Assembly (NCBI RefSeq): GCF_040267705.1 | Contig: NZ_CP158374.1 | Span: 248,001-312,000, forward strand | DNA length: 64,000 nt | Source of the DNA: Agromyces sp. G08B096 | Lineage (GTDB): Bacteria > Actinomycetota > Actinomycetes > Actinomycetales > Microbacteriaceae | Direction of reading: 5' to 3' | Shown: positions 1 through 7,516 of the stretch, piece by piece | Layout: the number at the start of each line of letters is the position of its first letter | Position numbering within the stretch: position 1 is the first letter of the stretch | Position numbers and translations under genes: made by a program | Notes under the pieces: generated by a model | What the model saw: the letters and a program-made list of their open reading frames with translations, nothing else | The model's database searches: none | Told to the model about the DNA's origin: nothing

Positions 1-720
1 CTCCTCGAGAAGCCCGGCGAGCTCGTCGCCGATCTCGAACGAGGTGCCGACGACCGGCAGGTCGGCGCTGAACTGGTCGCCCAGCGTCGGGTTCAGGGTG
101 TCGGTGCGGCCCTCCTGGCCCTCGTTGAAGATGATGACGCCCACGGCTCCGGCGTCGAACGCGTTCTGCGCCTTCACCGAGAAATCGCACGTGCCGCGCT
201 GCACGAGCGCGATGTTGCCCTCCACGAAGTCGGCGAAGTCCTCGGGCTCGCAGCCGCTCGTCGACGAGCCGGCCTCCGGTCCCGGCGGCAGCACGAGGTC
301 GACCGCCTGGAGTTCGGCGGTGACGTCGCCGCTGCCCGAGTACTCGGCGGTGAAGAAGTCCTCACCGGCGACGTACGCCATCGGGTCGGGCGAGACGCGC
401 TCGAACACCGGGTCCGAGAGCTCGCGGAACGAGTTGAACAGGAACTCCTGCACGGTCACCTCGTACCCGGCGTCTTCGAGCAGCCCGGCGACGTAGTCGA
501 CCGAGGCGTCGTAGCCCGGTGTGCCGCTCGCCCGCGTGCCGTCGTTCGCATCGGCGATGTCCTGCAGGGCGGCGAGGTGATCCATCACCCCGTCGACCGT
601 CACCGCCTCTCGCAACTCCGCCGTGTCGGTCGGGACGGCCGCGTACGCGGGTGCACCGGCCGTGGCGACGAGCGCGGCGGCGCCGATGAACGCCACCGCC
701 ATCCGTTGGTTGGTCTTCAT
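1..720 (-). CDS. secreted M28-type peptidase with PA domain (partial, C-terminus off left edge)
   Basis: The 240 visible residues begin at ATG 720 and run off the left edge, so no stop is seen. The N-terminus has a Sec signal peptide of about 27 residues ending in AYA. A helical region follows (HLAALQDIA, GTRASGTPGYDAS), typical of M28 aminopeptidases, then a PA (protease-associated) domain from about residue 135 to the edge (GNIALVQRGTCDFSVKA, AGAVGVIIFN). Zinc ligands of the catalytic domain would lie beyond the edge. A purine-rich ribosome site (gggagaagag) precedes the start. By family it is an exported zinc exopeptidase acting outside the membrane. The subfamily cannot be fixed without the catalytic domain. 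Confidence 0.8.
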   Translation of the reverse strand, partial: MKTNQRMAVAFIGAAALVATAGAPAYAAVPTDTAELREAVTVDGVMDHLAALQDIADANDGTRASGTPGYDASVDYVAGLLEDAGYEVTVQEFLFNSFRELSDPVFERVSPDPMAYVAGEDFFTAEYSGSGDVTAELQAVDLVLPPGPEAGSSTSGCEPEDFADFVEGNIALVQRGTCDFSVKAQNAFDAGAVGVIIFNEGQEGRTDTLNPTLGDQFSADLPVVGTSFEIGDELAGLLEE

Positions 721-874
721 ATCGATCTCTTCTCCCTGCGACTCTGCAGGACCGGGAGATGTGCCCGGACTCGTGGTTCGGGTACCACCGGTCGCGTTCA
801 GGGTCGTCAGCGGATCCGATGCCGTCAAGGGGTGGATTCTCGGCCGGGAACGTGGCATGGGCCTCGTGCGGCAC

Positions 875-1573
875 TCAGATCTTGACGGGGAACGTGGCGA
901 GCACGACGATGCCGACCGCCGCGACGGCGACCCCGAGTCCGAGCAGGGTCCAGCGCACCCAGGGCTGCAGGTCGCGTTGCGAGATCGCGACGAGGAAGAG
1001 GACGAGCGCGAAGAGCACCGTGAGGATGGAGTAGTCGTCGCCGCGCTGGTTGTTCTGCAGCGCCGCCTCGAACCTCGCGTCGGCGCGGGCGTTCGCGGCG
1101 GCCGCGTCCTCCGCGCCGGGCGGCACGTACTCCGGCATCGCGAACGGCCCCTGCGCCTCGCGGTCGCCGGCGTTCCACGCGTCGAACGCGACCCGGAACT
1201 CCGGGGAGAAGCGCTGCTCGATGTAGCTGGCGAGCGCCGCGTCGCCCCGGTCGGTGGCGAGCACCCACTGCACCCAGATCGCCTGATCGGCGGCGCGGGC
1301 GTCTCGGGCTCCGCTCGCGTGATCGGCGGCCTGCACCCGCGCGCTCGATGCCTGGCTGAAGGCGATCGACATCTCGCCGCCCCACTTCGACGACTGGAAG
1401 CCGCACCATGCGGTGAGCACGGCCACCGCTGACAGCAGGAACACCGCGATCGCATCGACCGTCTGCCGACGCCGGCGAGTCCGGCGCTCGGCGTCGTCGT
1501 CGCGGGCGGGCGCGCCCGGATCGGCGTCCCGGCCGGTGGTGCCGGTCGGTGCGGACTGCGGCGTCTCGGTCAC
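875..1573 (-). CDS. uncharacterised three-TM membrane protein
   Basis: Predicted 232 residues from a GTG start at 1573. The longer reading upstream overlaps the neighbouring deacetylase gene and encodes arginine/threonine-rich shadow sequence, so the GTG (VTETPQ) is preferred. A CAGACT box lies 6 bp before it, a weak fit to the leaderless pattern seen elsewhere here. The protein has a charged N-terminal tail, one TM helix at about residues 40-60 (FLLSAVAVLTAWCGFQSSKW), a roughly 100-residue extracytoplasmic helical region with conserved-looking tryptophans, and two C-terminal TM helices. I do not recognise a function. Related small membrane proteins with a TAW...QS.KW signature are usually left hypothetical. 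Confidence 0.7.
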   Translation of the reverse strand: MTETPQSAPTGTTGRDADPGAPARDDDAERRTRRRRQTVDAIAVFLLSAVAVLTAWCGFQSSKWGGEMSIAFSQASSARVQAADHASGARDARAADQAIWVQWVLATDRGDAALASYIEQRFSPEFRVAFDAWNAGDREAQGPFAMPEYVPPGAEDAAAANARADARFEAALQNNQRGDDYSILTVLFALVLFLVAISQRDLQPWVRWTLLGLGVAVAAVGIVVLATFPVKI

Positions 1574-1649
1574 GCCTCGAGTCTGCCCGAGGCGGCGGGC
1601 CGACGGCGGTTGCGTCGCGCATGTCGTCGTGCGCGTCCCGGCGTCGAGG

Positions 1650-2495
1650 TCAGCCGAGCGGTTCCGTGCGGAGATCGCGCACGTGGTAGAACTCCTGATC
1701 CCAGAGCAGGTACACCAGCCAAGTCGGCAGCAGGTACGACTCCTGCAGGTAGTTCGCCTGGGAGGCATGGATGCTCCACCCCTCGTGCTTCTTGCCCACC
1801 TCGGCACTCATCGCGAGCTCAGGGTCGGGCTGGTGGTCGACGACGAACGCGCCGGTCTCGCCGCCGAACATGGCGAGCGCGGTCGACGGGCTGATCGTGT
1901 AGACGAGGTGGTCGGGACCCCGGTAGGCGCCGTCGGAGGCGGCGACCTCGGCGATCGCGAGCTCGGTGATCTCGCCCATCCGCATGTGGTCGCCGTGACC
2001 GGTGGCGCCGGATGCCGGCCAGAAGGCGACGACGACATCGGGCCGCACCCGGCGGAGCTCGGCGACGACCCGATCGACGAGCTCGTCCTCGTCGACGTCG
2101 GGGACGCCGCCGTCGGGGTAGTCCCACACGACGTGGCGGTCGACGCCGAGGTTGAAGCTGTTCTTCAGCGCCTCGGCCTTGCGGATGTCGCCGAGGTCGG
2201 ACTGGCGTCCGACCGTGGGCGACTGTTCCCCGGCCTCGCCTCGCGTGGCCGTGATCATCGCGGTGTAGGCGCCGTCGCGCTGCTTCGCCCGCCAGAACAG
2301 CCCGTTCACGGTCTGCTCGTCGTCGGGATGCGCGAACACGCCGAGCACGCGCGTGCCGCCGAGCTCGCCGATCACCGAGTCGACGCCGCGGGCGGTGGGG
2401 TCGTGGAAGAGGTGGCGCCCGGCCCAGTACACGCCGCCCGGGAGGGTGACGACGACGGCGGCGGTGACGATGAGCGCGACGGTGCGCTTGCGCAT
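1650..2495 (-). CDS. PIG-L/LmbE family deacetylase, membrane-anchored
   Basis: Predicted 281 residues. The N-terminal hydrophobic helix (residues 5-22) looks like an uncleaved signal anchor. The zinc-binding AHPDDE motif follows (GVFAHPDDEQT), and a second metal motif appears in GHGDHM. These are the hallmarks of PIG-L N-acetylglucosaminyl deacetylases (MshB and Mca are actinobacterial relatives), which remove acetyl groups from GlcNAc-type or related amides. The membrane anchor and absence of mycothiol neighbours argue against MshB itself. The start at 2495 has a GGAG ribosome site (caccggagtcagcc). Substrate unknown. Confidence 0.85.
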   Translation of the reverse strand: MRKRTVALIVTAAVVVTLPGGVYWAGRHLFHDPTARGVDSVIGELGGTRVLGVFAHPDDEQTVNGLFWRAKQRDGAYTAMITATRGEAGEQSPTVGRQSDLGDIRKAEALKNSFNLGVDRHVVWDYPDGGVPDVDEDELVDRVVAELRRVRPDVVVAFWPASGATGHGDHMRMGEITELAIAEVAASDGAYRGPDHLVYTISPSTALAMFGGETGAFVVDHQPDPELAMSAEVGKKHEGWSIHASQANYLQESYLLPTWLVYLLWDQEFYHVRDLRTEPLG

Positions 2496-2547
2496 GGCTG
2501 ACTCCGGTGGGGTGCGACGGACCCGGGGGCGGGCCGTGCTGAGCATG

Positions 2548-2931
2548 CTAGCGACGGTTGCGCTCCGTCCGCGCCAGCAGGAACTTCGTGGCGAGCCATC
2601 CGACGATCGCGGTGACGAGCCAGACGACGACGGCCGCGAGGATCCACGCTCCGACGCCGTCGAAGCTGAGCCCGTCGGAGAGCAGGGTCGCGAGCCACAG
2701 GGCGAGGAAGGTCGAGAGCAGCCCCGCGACGCCCGCGACCGCGGGCGCGGAGCGGTGGAAGAGACGCTCGACGAGCCATTCGATGACCGACTGGGCGAGC
2801 GCGAACACGATGATCGCGAAGAGGAAGCCGGCCGCGTGGACGTGGAAGCCTCCGATGAGGAGGGACGCCAGGAAGAGCCCGAGCGCGGCGGAACCGAGGA
2901 AGATCGCGATCCGGATCAGGAAGCGCACCAT
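2548..2931 (-). CDS. phage holin family-like small membrane protein
   Basis: Predicted 127 residues with four hydrophobic helices and short charged loops, ending in a basic tail (ARTERNRR). Size and layout (FLIRIAIFLGSAALGLFLASLL; AAVVVWLVTAIVGWLATKFLL, described in halves) resemble the holin superfamily IV / Phage_holin_4_2 proteins common on actinobacterial chromosomes, where no lysis role is shown. The chosen ATG at 2931 is preceded by TAGCCT with 7 bp between, so it is probably leaderless. Nothing nearby indicates a prophage. Confidence 0.7.
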   Translation of the reverse strand: MVRFLIRIAIFLGSAALGLFLASLLIGGFHVHAAGFLFAIIVFALAQSVIEWLVERLFHRSAPAVAGVAGLLSTFLALWLATLLSDGLSFDGVGAWILAAVVVWLVTAIVGWLATKFLLARTERNRR

Positions 2932-2938
2932 GCCCCGG

Positions 2939-2944
2939 AGGCTA
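2939..2944 (-). promoter_or_regulatory. candidate -10 box of a leaderless promoter
   Basis: TAGCCT on the minus strand lies 7 bp upstream of the ATG at 2931, placing the likely transcription start at or next to the start codon. No clear -35 element is visible. Confidence 0.5.
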
Positions 2945-3019
2945 GCGCCCGGGCGGGGCATCCGTTGCCGCGGCGTGCCGCAGGGAGCAGGATGGGCGCT
3001 GATCCGAGAGGGGATGCCG

Positions 3020-4327
3020 ATGACCACGGGCACCGACGCGAATCCGGCCGCCCGCCGGGTGCAGGGAGTCTATTTCACGCTCCTCATCGGCAATACGCTC
3101 GCGGCCTCGTTCATCTGGGGCGTGAACACGCTCTTCCTCCTCGACGCGGGGCTCAGCAACCTCGAGGCGTTCGCGGCGAACGCGTTCTTCTCGATCGGCA
3201 TGGTGATCTTCGAGGTGCCCACCGGGGTCGTCGCCGACACGCTCGGTCGCCGGGTGTCGTACCTGCTCGGCACGATCACGCTCGCCACCACGACGGTGCT
3301 GTACTACCTGCTCTGGGTCGTCGAGGGTCCGTTCTGGGCGTGGGCGGTCGTGTCGGTGCTGCTCGGGCTCGGGTTCACGTTCTTCTCCGGCGCCGTCGAG
3401 GCGTGGCTCGTCGATGCGCTCGCCGCGACGGGCTACCGCGGCGACCTCGAGCGCGTGTTCGGGCGCGGCATGGCGCTCTCGGGTGCGGCCATGTTCGTCG
3501 GTTCGCTCGCGGGCGGCGCGCTCGCGCAGGCGACCAACCTGGGCGTGCCGTTCGTGGTGCGCGCGGCGATCCTCGTGGTGATGTTCGTGGTCGCCGCCGT
3601 GCTCATGCGCGATCTCGGCTTCACCCCCCAGGGGCGGGCGCACCCGCTGCGGGCCACCCGAGAGGTGCTGCGCGCGTCGCTGAAGTACGGGCTCGGAAGA
3701 CCCTCGGTGCGGTACGTCATGCTCGCGTCGTTCTTCACGTCGGGCGTCGGCTTCTACGTCTTCTACGCGCTCCAGCCGTATCTCGTCGAGCTGTGGGGCG
3801 ATTCGGGCGCGTACACGATCGCGGGTCTCGCGGCGGCCATCCTGTCGGGGTCGCAGGTCATCGGCGGCTGGATGGCGCCGTGGGTGCGCGCCCGGTTCCG
3901 GCGGCGGACGACGACGATCCTGCTGAGCCTCGGCGTGAGCACGGCGGTGCTCGTGGCGCTCGGGCTCACGAGGAGTTTCTGGGTCGCGCTCGTGCTGCTC
4001 GTCGTGTGGGGCCTCGTCGACGCGGCCGCGGGGCCGGTGCAGCAGGCGTATCTCAACGACATGATCCCGTCGAAGCAGCGGGCGACGGTGCTCTCCTTCG
4101 ACTCGCTCCTCGGCTCCACGGGCGGCGCGGTGATCCAGCCGGTGCTCGGCCGTTCGGCCGACCTCTGGGGGTATCCGGGCTCGCTCGTGCTGAGCGGGGC
4201 GATCCAGGTGCTCGCGATGCCGTTGCTGTGGCTGAGCCGGCGGCAGCAGTCGCCGGCGGATGTCTCGGCGGGCGGCTCCCTCGACGCCGAGACGGATGCC
4301 GCGGTCGCCGACGGTCCGACGCCCTGA
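3020..4327 (+). CDS. MFS transporter
   Basis: About 435 residues with twelve predicted hydrophobic segments. The MFS signature loop between TM2 and TM3 is visible (FEVPTGVVADTLGRRVSYLLG), with a GRR-type repeat pattern and a mid-protein basic loop. This places it in the major facilitator superfamily of plasma-membrane secondary carriers, close to the drug-efflux-like group common in actinobacteria. The substrate cannot be read from sequence. Start: two in-frame ATGs at 3014 and 3020. A GAGAGG ribosome site at 3007-3012 is correctly spaced only for 3020. A GC hairpin at 4358-4371 follows the stop and overlaps the next promoter. Confidence 0.88.
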   Translation: MTTGTDANPAARRVQGVYFTLLIGNTLAASFIWGVNTLFLLDAGLSNLEAFAANAFFSIGMVIFEVPTGVVADTLGRRVSYLLGTITLATTTVLYYLLWVVEGPFWAWAVVSVLLGLGFTFFSGAVEAWLVDALAATGYRGDLERVFGRGMALSGAAMFVGSLAGGALAQATNLGVPFVVRAAILVVMFVVAAVLMRDLGFTPQGRAHPLRATREVLRASLKYGLGRPSVRYVMLASFFTSGVGFYVFYALQPYLVELWGDSGAYTIAGLAAAILSGSQVIGGWMAPWVRARFRRRTTTILLSLGVSTAVLVALGLTRSFWVALVLLVVWGLVDAAAGPVQQAYLNDMIPSKQRATVLSFDSLLGSTGGAVIQPVLGRSADLWGYPGSLVLSGAIQVLAMPLLWLSRRQQSPADVSAGGSLDAETDAAVADGPTP

Positions 4328-4362
4328 CGGGCTCGGGACGGGCTCGGGGCGGGCTACCCCCC

Positions 4363-4391
4363 TTGCGGGGGACAAGCGCCCCGCCTATGGT
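4363..4391 (+). promoter_or_regulatory. sigma70-type leaderless promoter (TTGCGG-17-TATGGT)
   Basis: TTGCGG at 4363-4368, a 17-bp spacer and TATGGT at 4386-4391 form a good housekeeping-type promoter. The -10 ends 7 bp before the ATG at 4399, so transcription should begin at the start codon. Confidence 0.65.
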
Positions 4392-4398
4392 GGCCGGG

Positions 4399-5427
4399 AT
4401 GTCCGTGTCCACGCACCGCCGGCGGCGTCTCCTCCCGTCCCGGCGGGGGGCGGCCCGGGCATCGCGCGAGCGCGCCGTCGTCACCGGCGGCGTGCTGGCG
4501 GTCGTCGCCCTCTGCGCCGTCGGCGCCGGGTTCGGGGCGTACGCCGCGATCGGTGACGGCGCCGGCCCTGCGGCGCTCGGGGGGCAGATCGGTCTCGCGG
4601 CACCCACGGATCCGGCGCCCGGCGGCGTCGTCGCCGACGGACGCAGCGAGGTCGGCGACACCGACGGCACGCCCGTTGCGGGCTCACCCGAGCCCGGCAC
4701 GGCTCCGCCGTCCGCTGCCCCGCATCCGTCTCCCTCACCGACCCCGGCGCCGACGCCCGAGGCACCCGAGCAGTCGACGCATCCCGACCCCGCGGACCCT
4801 CTGTCACCCGCGTACAACCCCTACACGACCCCCGGTGACCCCGCCTTCGTGACGGAGACGGCGCGATCGCAGTGGCTCGGACAGCAGGAGGTCGTGCGAC
4901 AGTGCATGCGCGACGCCGGCTTCGAGTACCTGCCCTGGCAGTGGTGGGAGGGCGGAAGCCCGATGCCGCCGGGTCTGTCCGACGGAGCGCAGGCGGCGTG
5001 GATGACGGCGCTCCGCGGCGCGCCCGAGCCCGCTCCCGATGGATCGTCGGACCCCGGCTGCGAGGCCGTGGCCCAAGGCGTCGCCGACGAGGCGAAGGCG
5101 GCCGGCACGCCGCTCTCGGCGCCGCTGCCGGAACGCGATCCCGCGGCGCCGACCCCTCGGGAGCGCTGGCTCGAGTTCCAGGACGCGGTCCGCGCCTGCA
5201 TGGCCGAGGCCGGTCAGGAGTACCGCTACTGGGAGTTCTGGAACCCCGAGTTCTCTGCCGTGGACGGCTCGCCGGCGATGCCGCCGGGGCTCACCGACGC
5301 CGAGCGCGCCGCGTGGAACACGGCCGCCTTCGGGTCGCCGGATGCCGCCGGCCAGGCCGCTCCGCTCGATCACGGCGGCTGCTGGACCGAGGGCGCGCGA
5401 GCCGTCGACTACCGCGAGTTCGACTGA
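4399..5427 (+). CDS. secreted/anchored protein with two copies of a two-cysteine WLxxQxxVRxCM domain
   Basis: Predicted 342 residues: a basic N-terminus, one TM helix or signal anchor (about residues 29-52), a Pro/Ser/Thr-rich linker (about 65-135), then two homologous domains. Domain 1 opens at about residue 158 (WLGQQEVVRQCM) and domain 2 at about 257 (WLEFQDAVRACM). Each then shows AG.EY..W..W, a MPPGL.D...AAW segment and a late cysteine (DPGC, HGGCW), giving one plausible disulfide per domain. The linker suggests wall-spanning presentation outside the membrane. A third copy is in the lipoprotein at 6239. I recognise no named family, so the role is unknown. The start is supported by the promoter at 4363-4391. 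Confidence 0.75.
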   Translation: MSVSTHRRRRLLPSRRGAARASRERAVVTGGVLAVVALCAVGAGFGAYAAIGDGAGPAALGGQIGLAAPTDPAPGGVVADGRSEVGDTDGTPVAGSPEPGTAPPSAAPHPSPSPTPAPTPEAPEQSTHPDPADPLSPAYNPYTTPGDPAFVTETARSQWLGQQEVVRQCMRDAGFEYLPWQWWEGGSPMPPGLSDGAQAAWMTALRGAPEPAPDGSSDPGCEAVAQGVADEAKAAGTPLSAPLPERDPAAPTPRERWLEFQDAVRACMAEAGQEYRYWEFWNPEFSAVDGSPAMPPGLTDAERAAWNTAAFGSPDAAGQAAPLDHGGCWTEGARAVDYREFD

Positions 5428-5490
5428 ACGCGACCTCGCACCCGCTTCCGAGACCTGGCGCCGGCTCGGCGAGCCCAGCGCGTCTTCGGC

Positions 5491-6129
5491 ATGGTCGCGC
5501 TCGTCGGCGTCGGTCTCTTCCTGATCGCGATGGTCGTCGCGGGCGTGCTCGACGCCCTCGGCGCGGCCACAGACGCTCCTGACCCGATCGTGGTGCTCGC
5601 GATGCTCGGCGGGGTGCTCCTCGCCGGGGGCTTCTGGGCGGTCTGGGGCGTCTGGTCGGTGACCCTCGACCGGTCGGAGCCCGCGCCCGGCGGGGCCCTG
5701 CGGGCGCGGACGAGGCTGGAGCTCGGCGCGACCGTGAGCACCGCGCTGGGCGCCATGCTGGTGGTCGGCTCGGCGCTGCCGTTCCTGGTCCTGGAGGACG
5801 GGCCCGATGAGCTCGCGATGGTGCTGCTCGTCACGACGCTCATCGGAGCAGGGCTCCTCGCGCTGACGCTCGCCGTCGGTGCGGTCGCCGGCGCCGTGCT
5901 GCTCGCCGGGGCCGGCTGGTGGTGGGTCGGCGTCGTGTTCCTCGCGGGCTTCGCGCTGCTCACCTGGCAACTCGTGACCGGGCGGACGTGGCTCTCGGGC
6001 GCGCTGCTGCTCGCGGCGGGTGGCGGACTGTACGTCCTCGCGCTCGCGATCGGGCGCGCCAAGCGCCGTGGGGCGGCGCTCGAGGCCGACCGCCTGCTGC
6101 AGCACGGCGATCCGGCTGCACGGCCCTAG
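5491..6129 (+). CDS. uncharacterised polytopic membrane protein
   Basis: Predicted 212 residues with about five hydrophobic helices (LVGVGLFLIAMVVAGVL, VLAMLGGVLLAGGFWAVW, VSTALGAMLVVGSALPFLVL and two later ones) and a basic C-terminus. It sits between two genes that share an extracytoplasmic domain, so a joint role is possible but unproven. The start is uncertain. ATG 5491 has no obvious ribosome site, and the 21 codons between the previous stop and this ATG are open in the same frame and resemble coding sequence, but lack ATG or GTG. No function recognised. Confidence 0.6.
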   Translation: MVALVGVGLFLIAMVVAGVLDALGAATDAPDPIVVLAMLGGVLLAGGFWAVWGVWSVTLDRSEPAPGGALRARTRLELGATVSTALGAMLVVGSALPFLVLEDGPDELAMVLLVTTLIGAGLLALTLAVGAVAGAVLLAGAGWWWVGVVFLAGFALLTWQLVTGRTWLSGALLLAAGGGLYVLALAIGRAKRRGAALEADRLLQHGDPAARP

Positions 6130-6190
6130 CCCACGGGAACTCCCGTACCCCTCAGGGCCAGCACTCTTCCGCCGGCCCTCGCGTCGTCGC

Positions 6191-6196
6191 TAGCAT
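6191..6196 (+). promoter_or_regulatory. candidate -10 box for the lipoprotein gene
   Basis: TAGCAT at 6191-6196 predicts a start near 6203 and a leader of about 35 nt carrying the ribosome site of the gene at 6239. The -35 is weak. Confidence 0.4.
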
Positions 6197-6238
6197 GAGC
6201 GCACCGCGCCGATGGGCGGCCCGGCGGAAGGGGCACGG

Positions 6239-6826
6239 ATGCCACGCTCGAGCGGTCTCGTCATCGGCCTCGCCGCCGTCGTTCTGCTGAGCGGCTGCGC
6301 CGGCGCCTCGGCACCCGCGGCAGGCCCGACGGAACCCGCCGTCGCGGTCGACGCGGCCGCGCGCCGTGCAGTGCCGCCGATCTCCGTGGCCGACCGTGCC
6401 GAGCCGGTGGCGACCGCAGCGGCCACAGTGGTGGCTCCGGGGCCCGCCCCGGCTTCGGCGGCCGCGGTTGCCGAAGCCCCAGGCGACCAGCCGCTCGCCG
6501 AGGACGTCGCAGCGGAGGTGCCGACCGACGACGGGACCGACCCGGGTGACGACTGGTACCCCACGCCCGACGAACAGGAGCGCTGGCTCGCGCACCAGCA
6601 GATCGTCCGGGACTGCATGGCCGCGGCCGGCCAGGTCTACCTCTACTGGGAGTGGTGGTCGAATTCGGGCGGCGCGTTCGCCGCCATGCCCGTCGAGCTC
6701 ACAGGTGACGAGCGCGCCGCCTGGGAGTTGGCGCTGCACGGAACGAGCCCGGGCGGGGCGGACTACCGCTGGGAGGACGCCGGATGCTGGGGGTACGCGG
6801 CCGAGGTCACCGGCTCGACGAACTGA
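6239..6826 (+). CDS. lipoprotein with one two-cysteine WLxxQxxVRxCM domain
   Basis: Predicted 195 residues from ATG 6239, preceded by a good ribosome site (cggaagggg, 6225-6233). The N-terminus has a lipobox (VVLLSGC), so the mature protein should be lipidated on Cys and held on the outer face of the membrane. An Ala/Pro/Val-rich linker leads to one domain from about residue 116: WLAHQQIVRDCM, then AGQVYLYWEWW, MPVELTGDERAAW and DAGCW. This is the same layout as the two domains in the protein at 4399, so the genes are paralogues by domain duplication. Function unknown. Confidence 0.75.
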   Translation: MPRSSGLVIGLAAVVLLSGCAGASAPAAGPTEPAVAVDAAARRAVPPISVADRAEPVATAAATVVAPGPAPASAAAVAEAPGDQPLAEDVAAEVPTDDGTDPGDDWYPTPDEQERWLAHQQIVRDCMAAAGQVYLYWEWWSNSGGAFAAMPVELTGDERAAWELALHGTSPGGADYRWEDAGCWGYAAEVTGSTN

Positions 6827-6856
6827 GCGTCCGTCGGCCTCGGAGCCGACGCAGCC

Positions 6857-7516
6857 TCACGCGGTGAGCGTCGTCACCGACCCGTTGAGGTCCGCGGCAT
6901 CCGTCTCCCACAGGGCGACCACCGCGGCAGCCAGATCGCCTTCGAGCCCCGCGAGCGAGCGCACGCGGTAGGTCACGGCCGCGGCCGGGGCATCCGCTCT
7001 CGCGAAGCCGTCGGCGACCGATCGCATCCACGACTCGCTCGCCGCCTTCACGGCCGTGTAGTTGGCGCTGCCGGCCGTCGGCCGTTCGACCGTCGTCGAG
7101 GAGACGATGGCGATGCGGCCCGCCGGCGAACGCACGAGGTCGTCGAAGAACGCGCGGCTGAGGTACCGCAGCGCGGTGAACGAGCGCGCGAGGACGTCGT
7201 AGTCCTCGTTCGTCTGCCCGGCGATGCCGCCCCCGCCCCGCCATCCGCCGACGAGGTGCACGACACCGTCGACGGCGCCGACGCCCGCGTGCACGCGCAT
7301 GGCGAGCTCCAGCACGTCGTCGCCGTCGGTGAGGTCGGCCACCTCGCCCAGCACGCCGGGCAGTTCCTGCTCGAGCGTCTCGATGCGGCCCTGGTCGCTG
7401 CCCACGGCGACCACGCGCGCGCCCGCCTCGAGGAGGGCGCGCGCGACGGTGCGGCCGGACGTGCTCGTCGCTCCCGCGATGAGCACCGTCCGGCCGGCGA
7501 CCGAGCGCTCAGGCAT
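6857..7516 (-). CDS. short-chain dehydrogenase/reductase (SDR)
   Basis: Predicted 219 residues. The N-terminal Rossmann motif is TVLIAGATSTSGR, a variant of TGxxxGxG, followed by an NNAG-equivalent (VVHLVGGWRGGG) and the catalytic S...YxxxK (SSTTVERPTAGSANYTAVKAA, read as S and YTAVK). These residues support an NAD(P)-dependent oxidoreductase. The protein is short, with a reduced C-terminal substrate loop. Its ATG overlaps the stop of the DUF6421 gene by 8 bp, so the pair is almost certainly translationally coupled. Substrate unknown. Confidence 0.8.
   Translation of the reverse strand: MPERSVAGRTVLIAGATSTSGRTVARALLEAGARVVAVGSDQGRIETLEQELPGVLGEVADLTDGDDVLELAMRVHAGVGAVDGVVHLVGGWRGGGGIAGQTNEDYDVLARSFTALRYLSRAFFDDLVRSPAGRIAIVSSTTVERPTAGSANYTAVKAASESWMRSVADGFARADAPAAAVTYRVRSLAGLEGDLAAAVVALWETDAADLNGSVTTLTA

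Noticed and set aside
2548..2931. Prophage holin gene
   Set aside because: No phage genes, integrase or attachment site nearby; this family is common on ordinary actinobacterial chromosomes.
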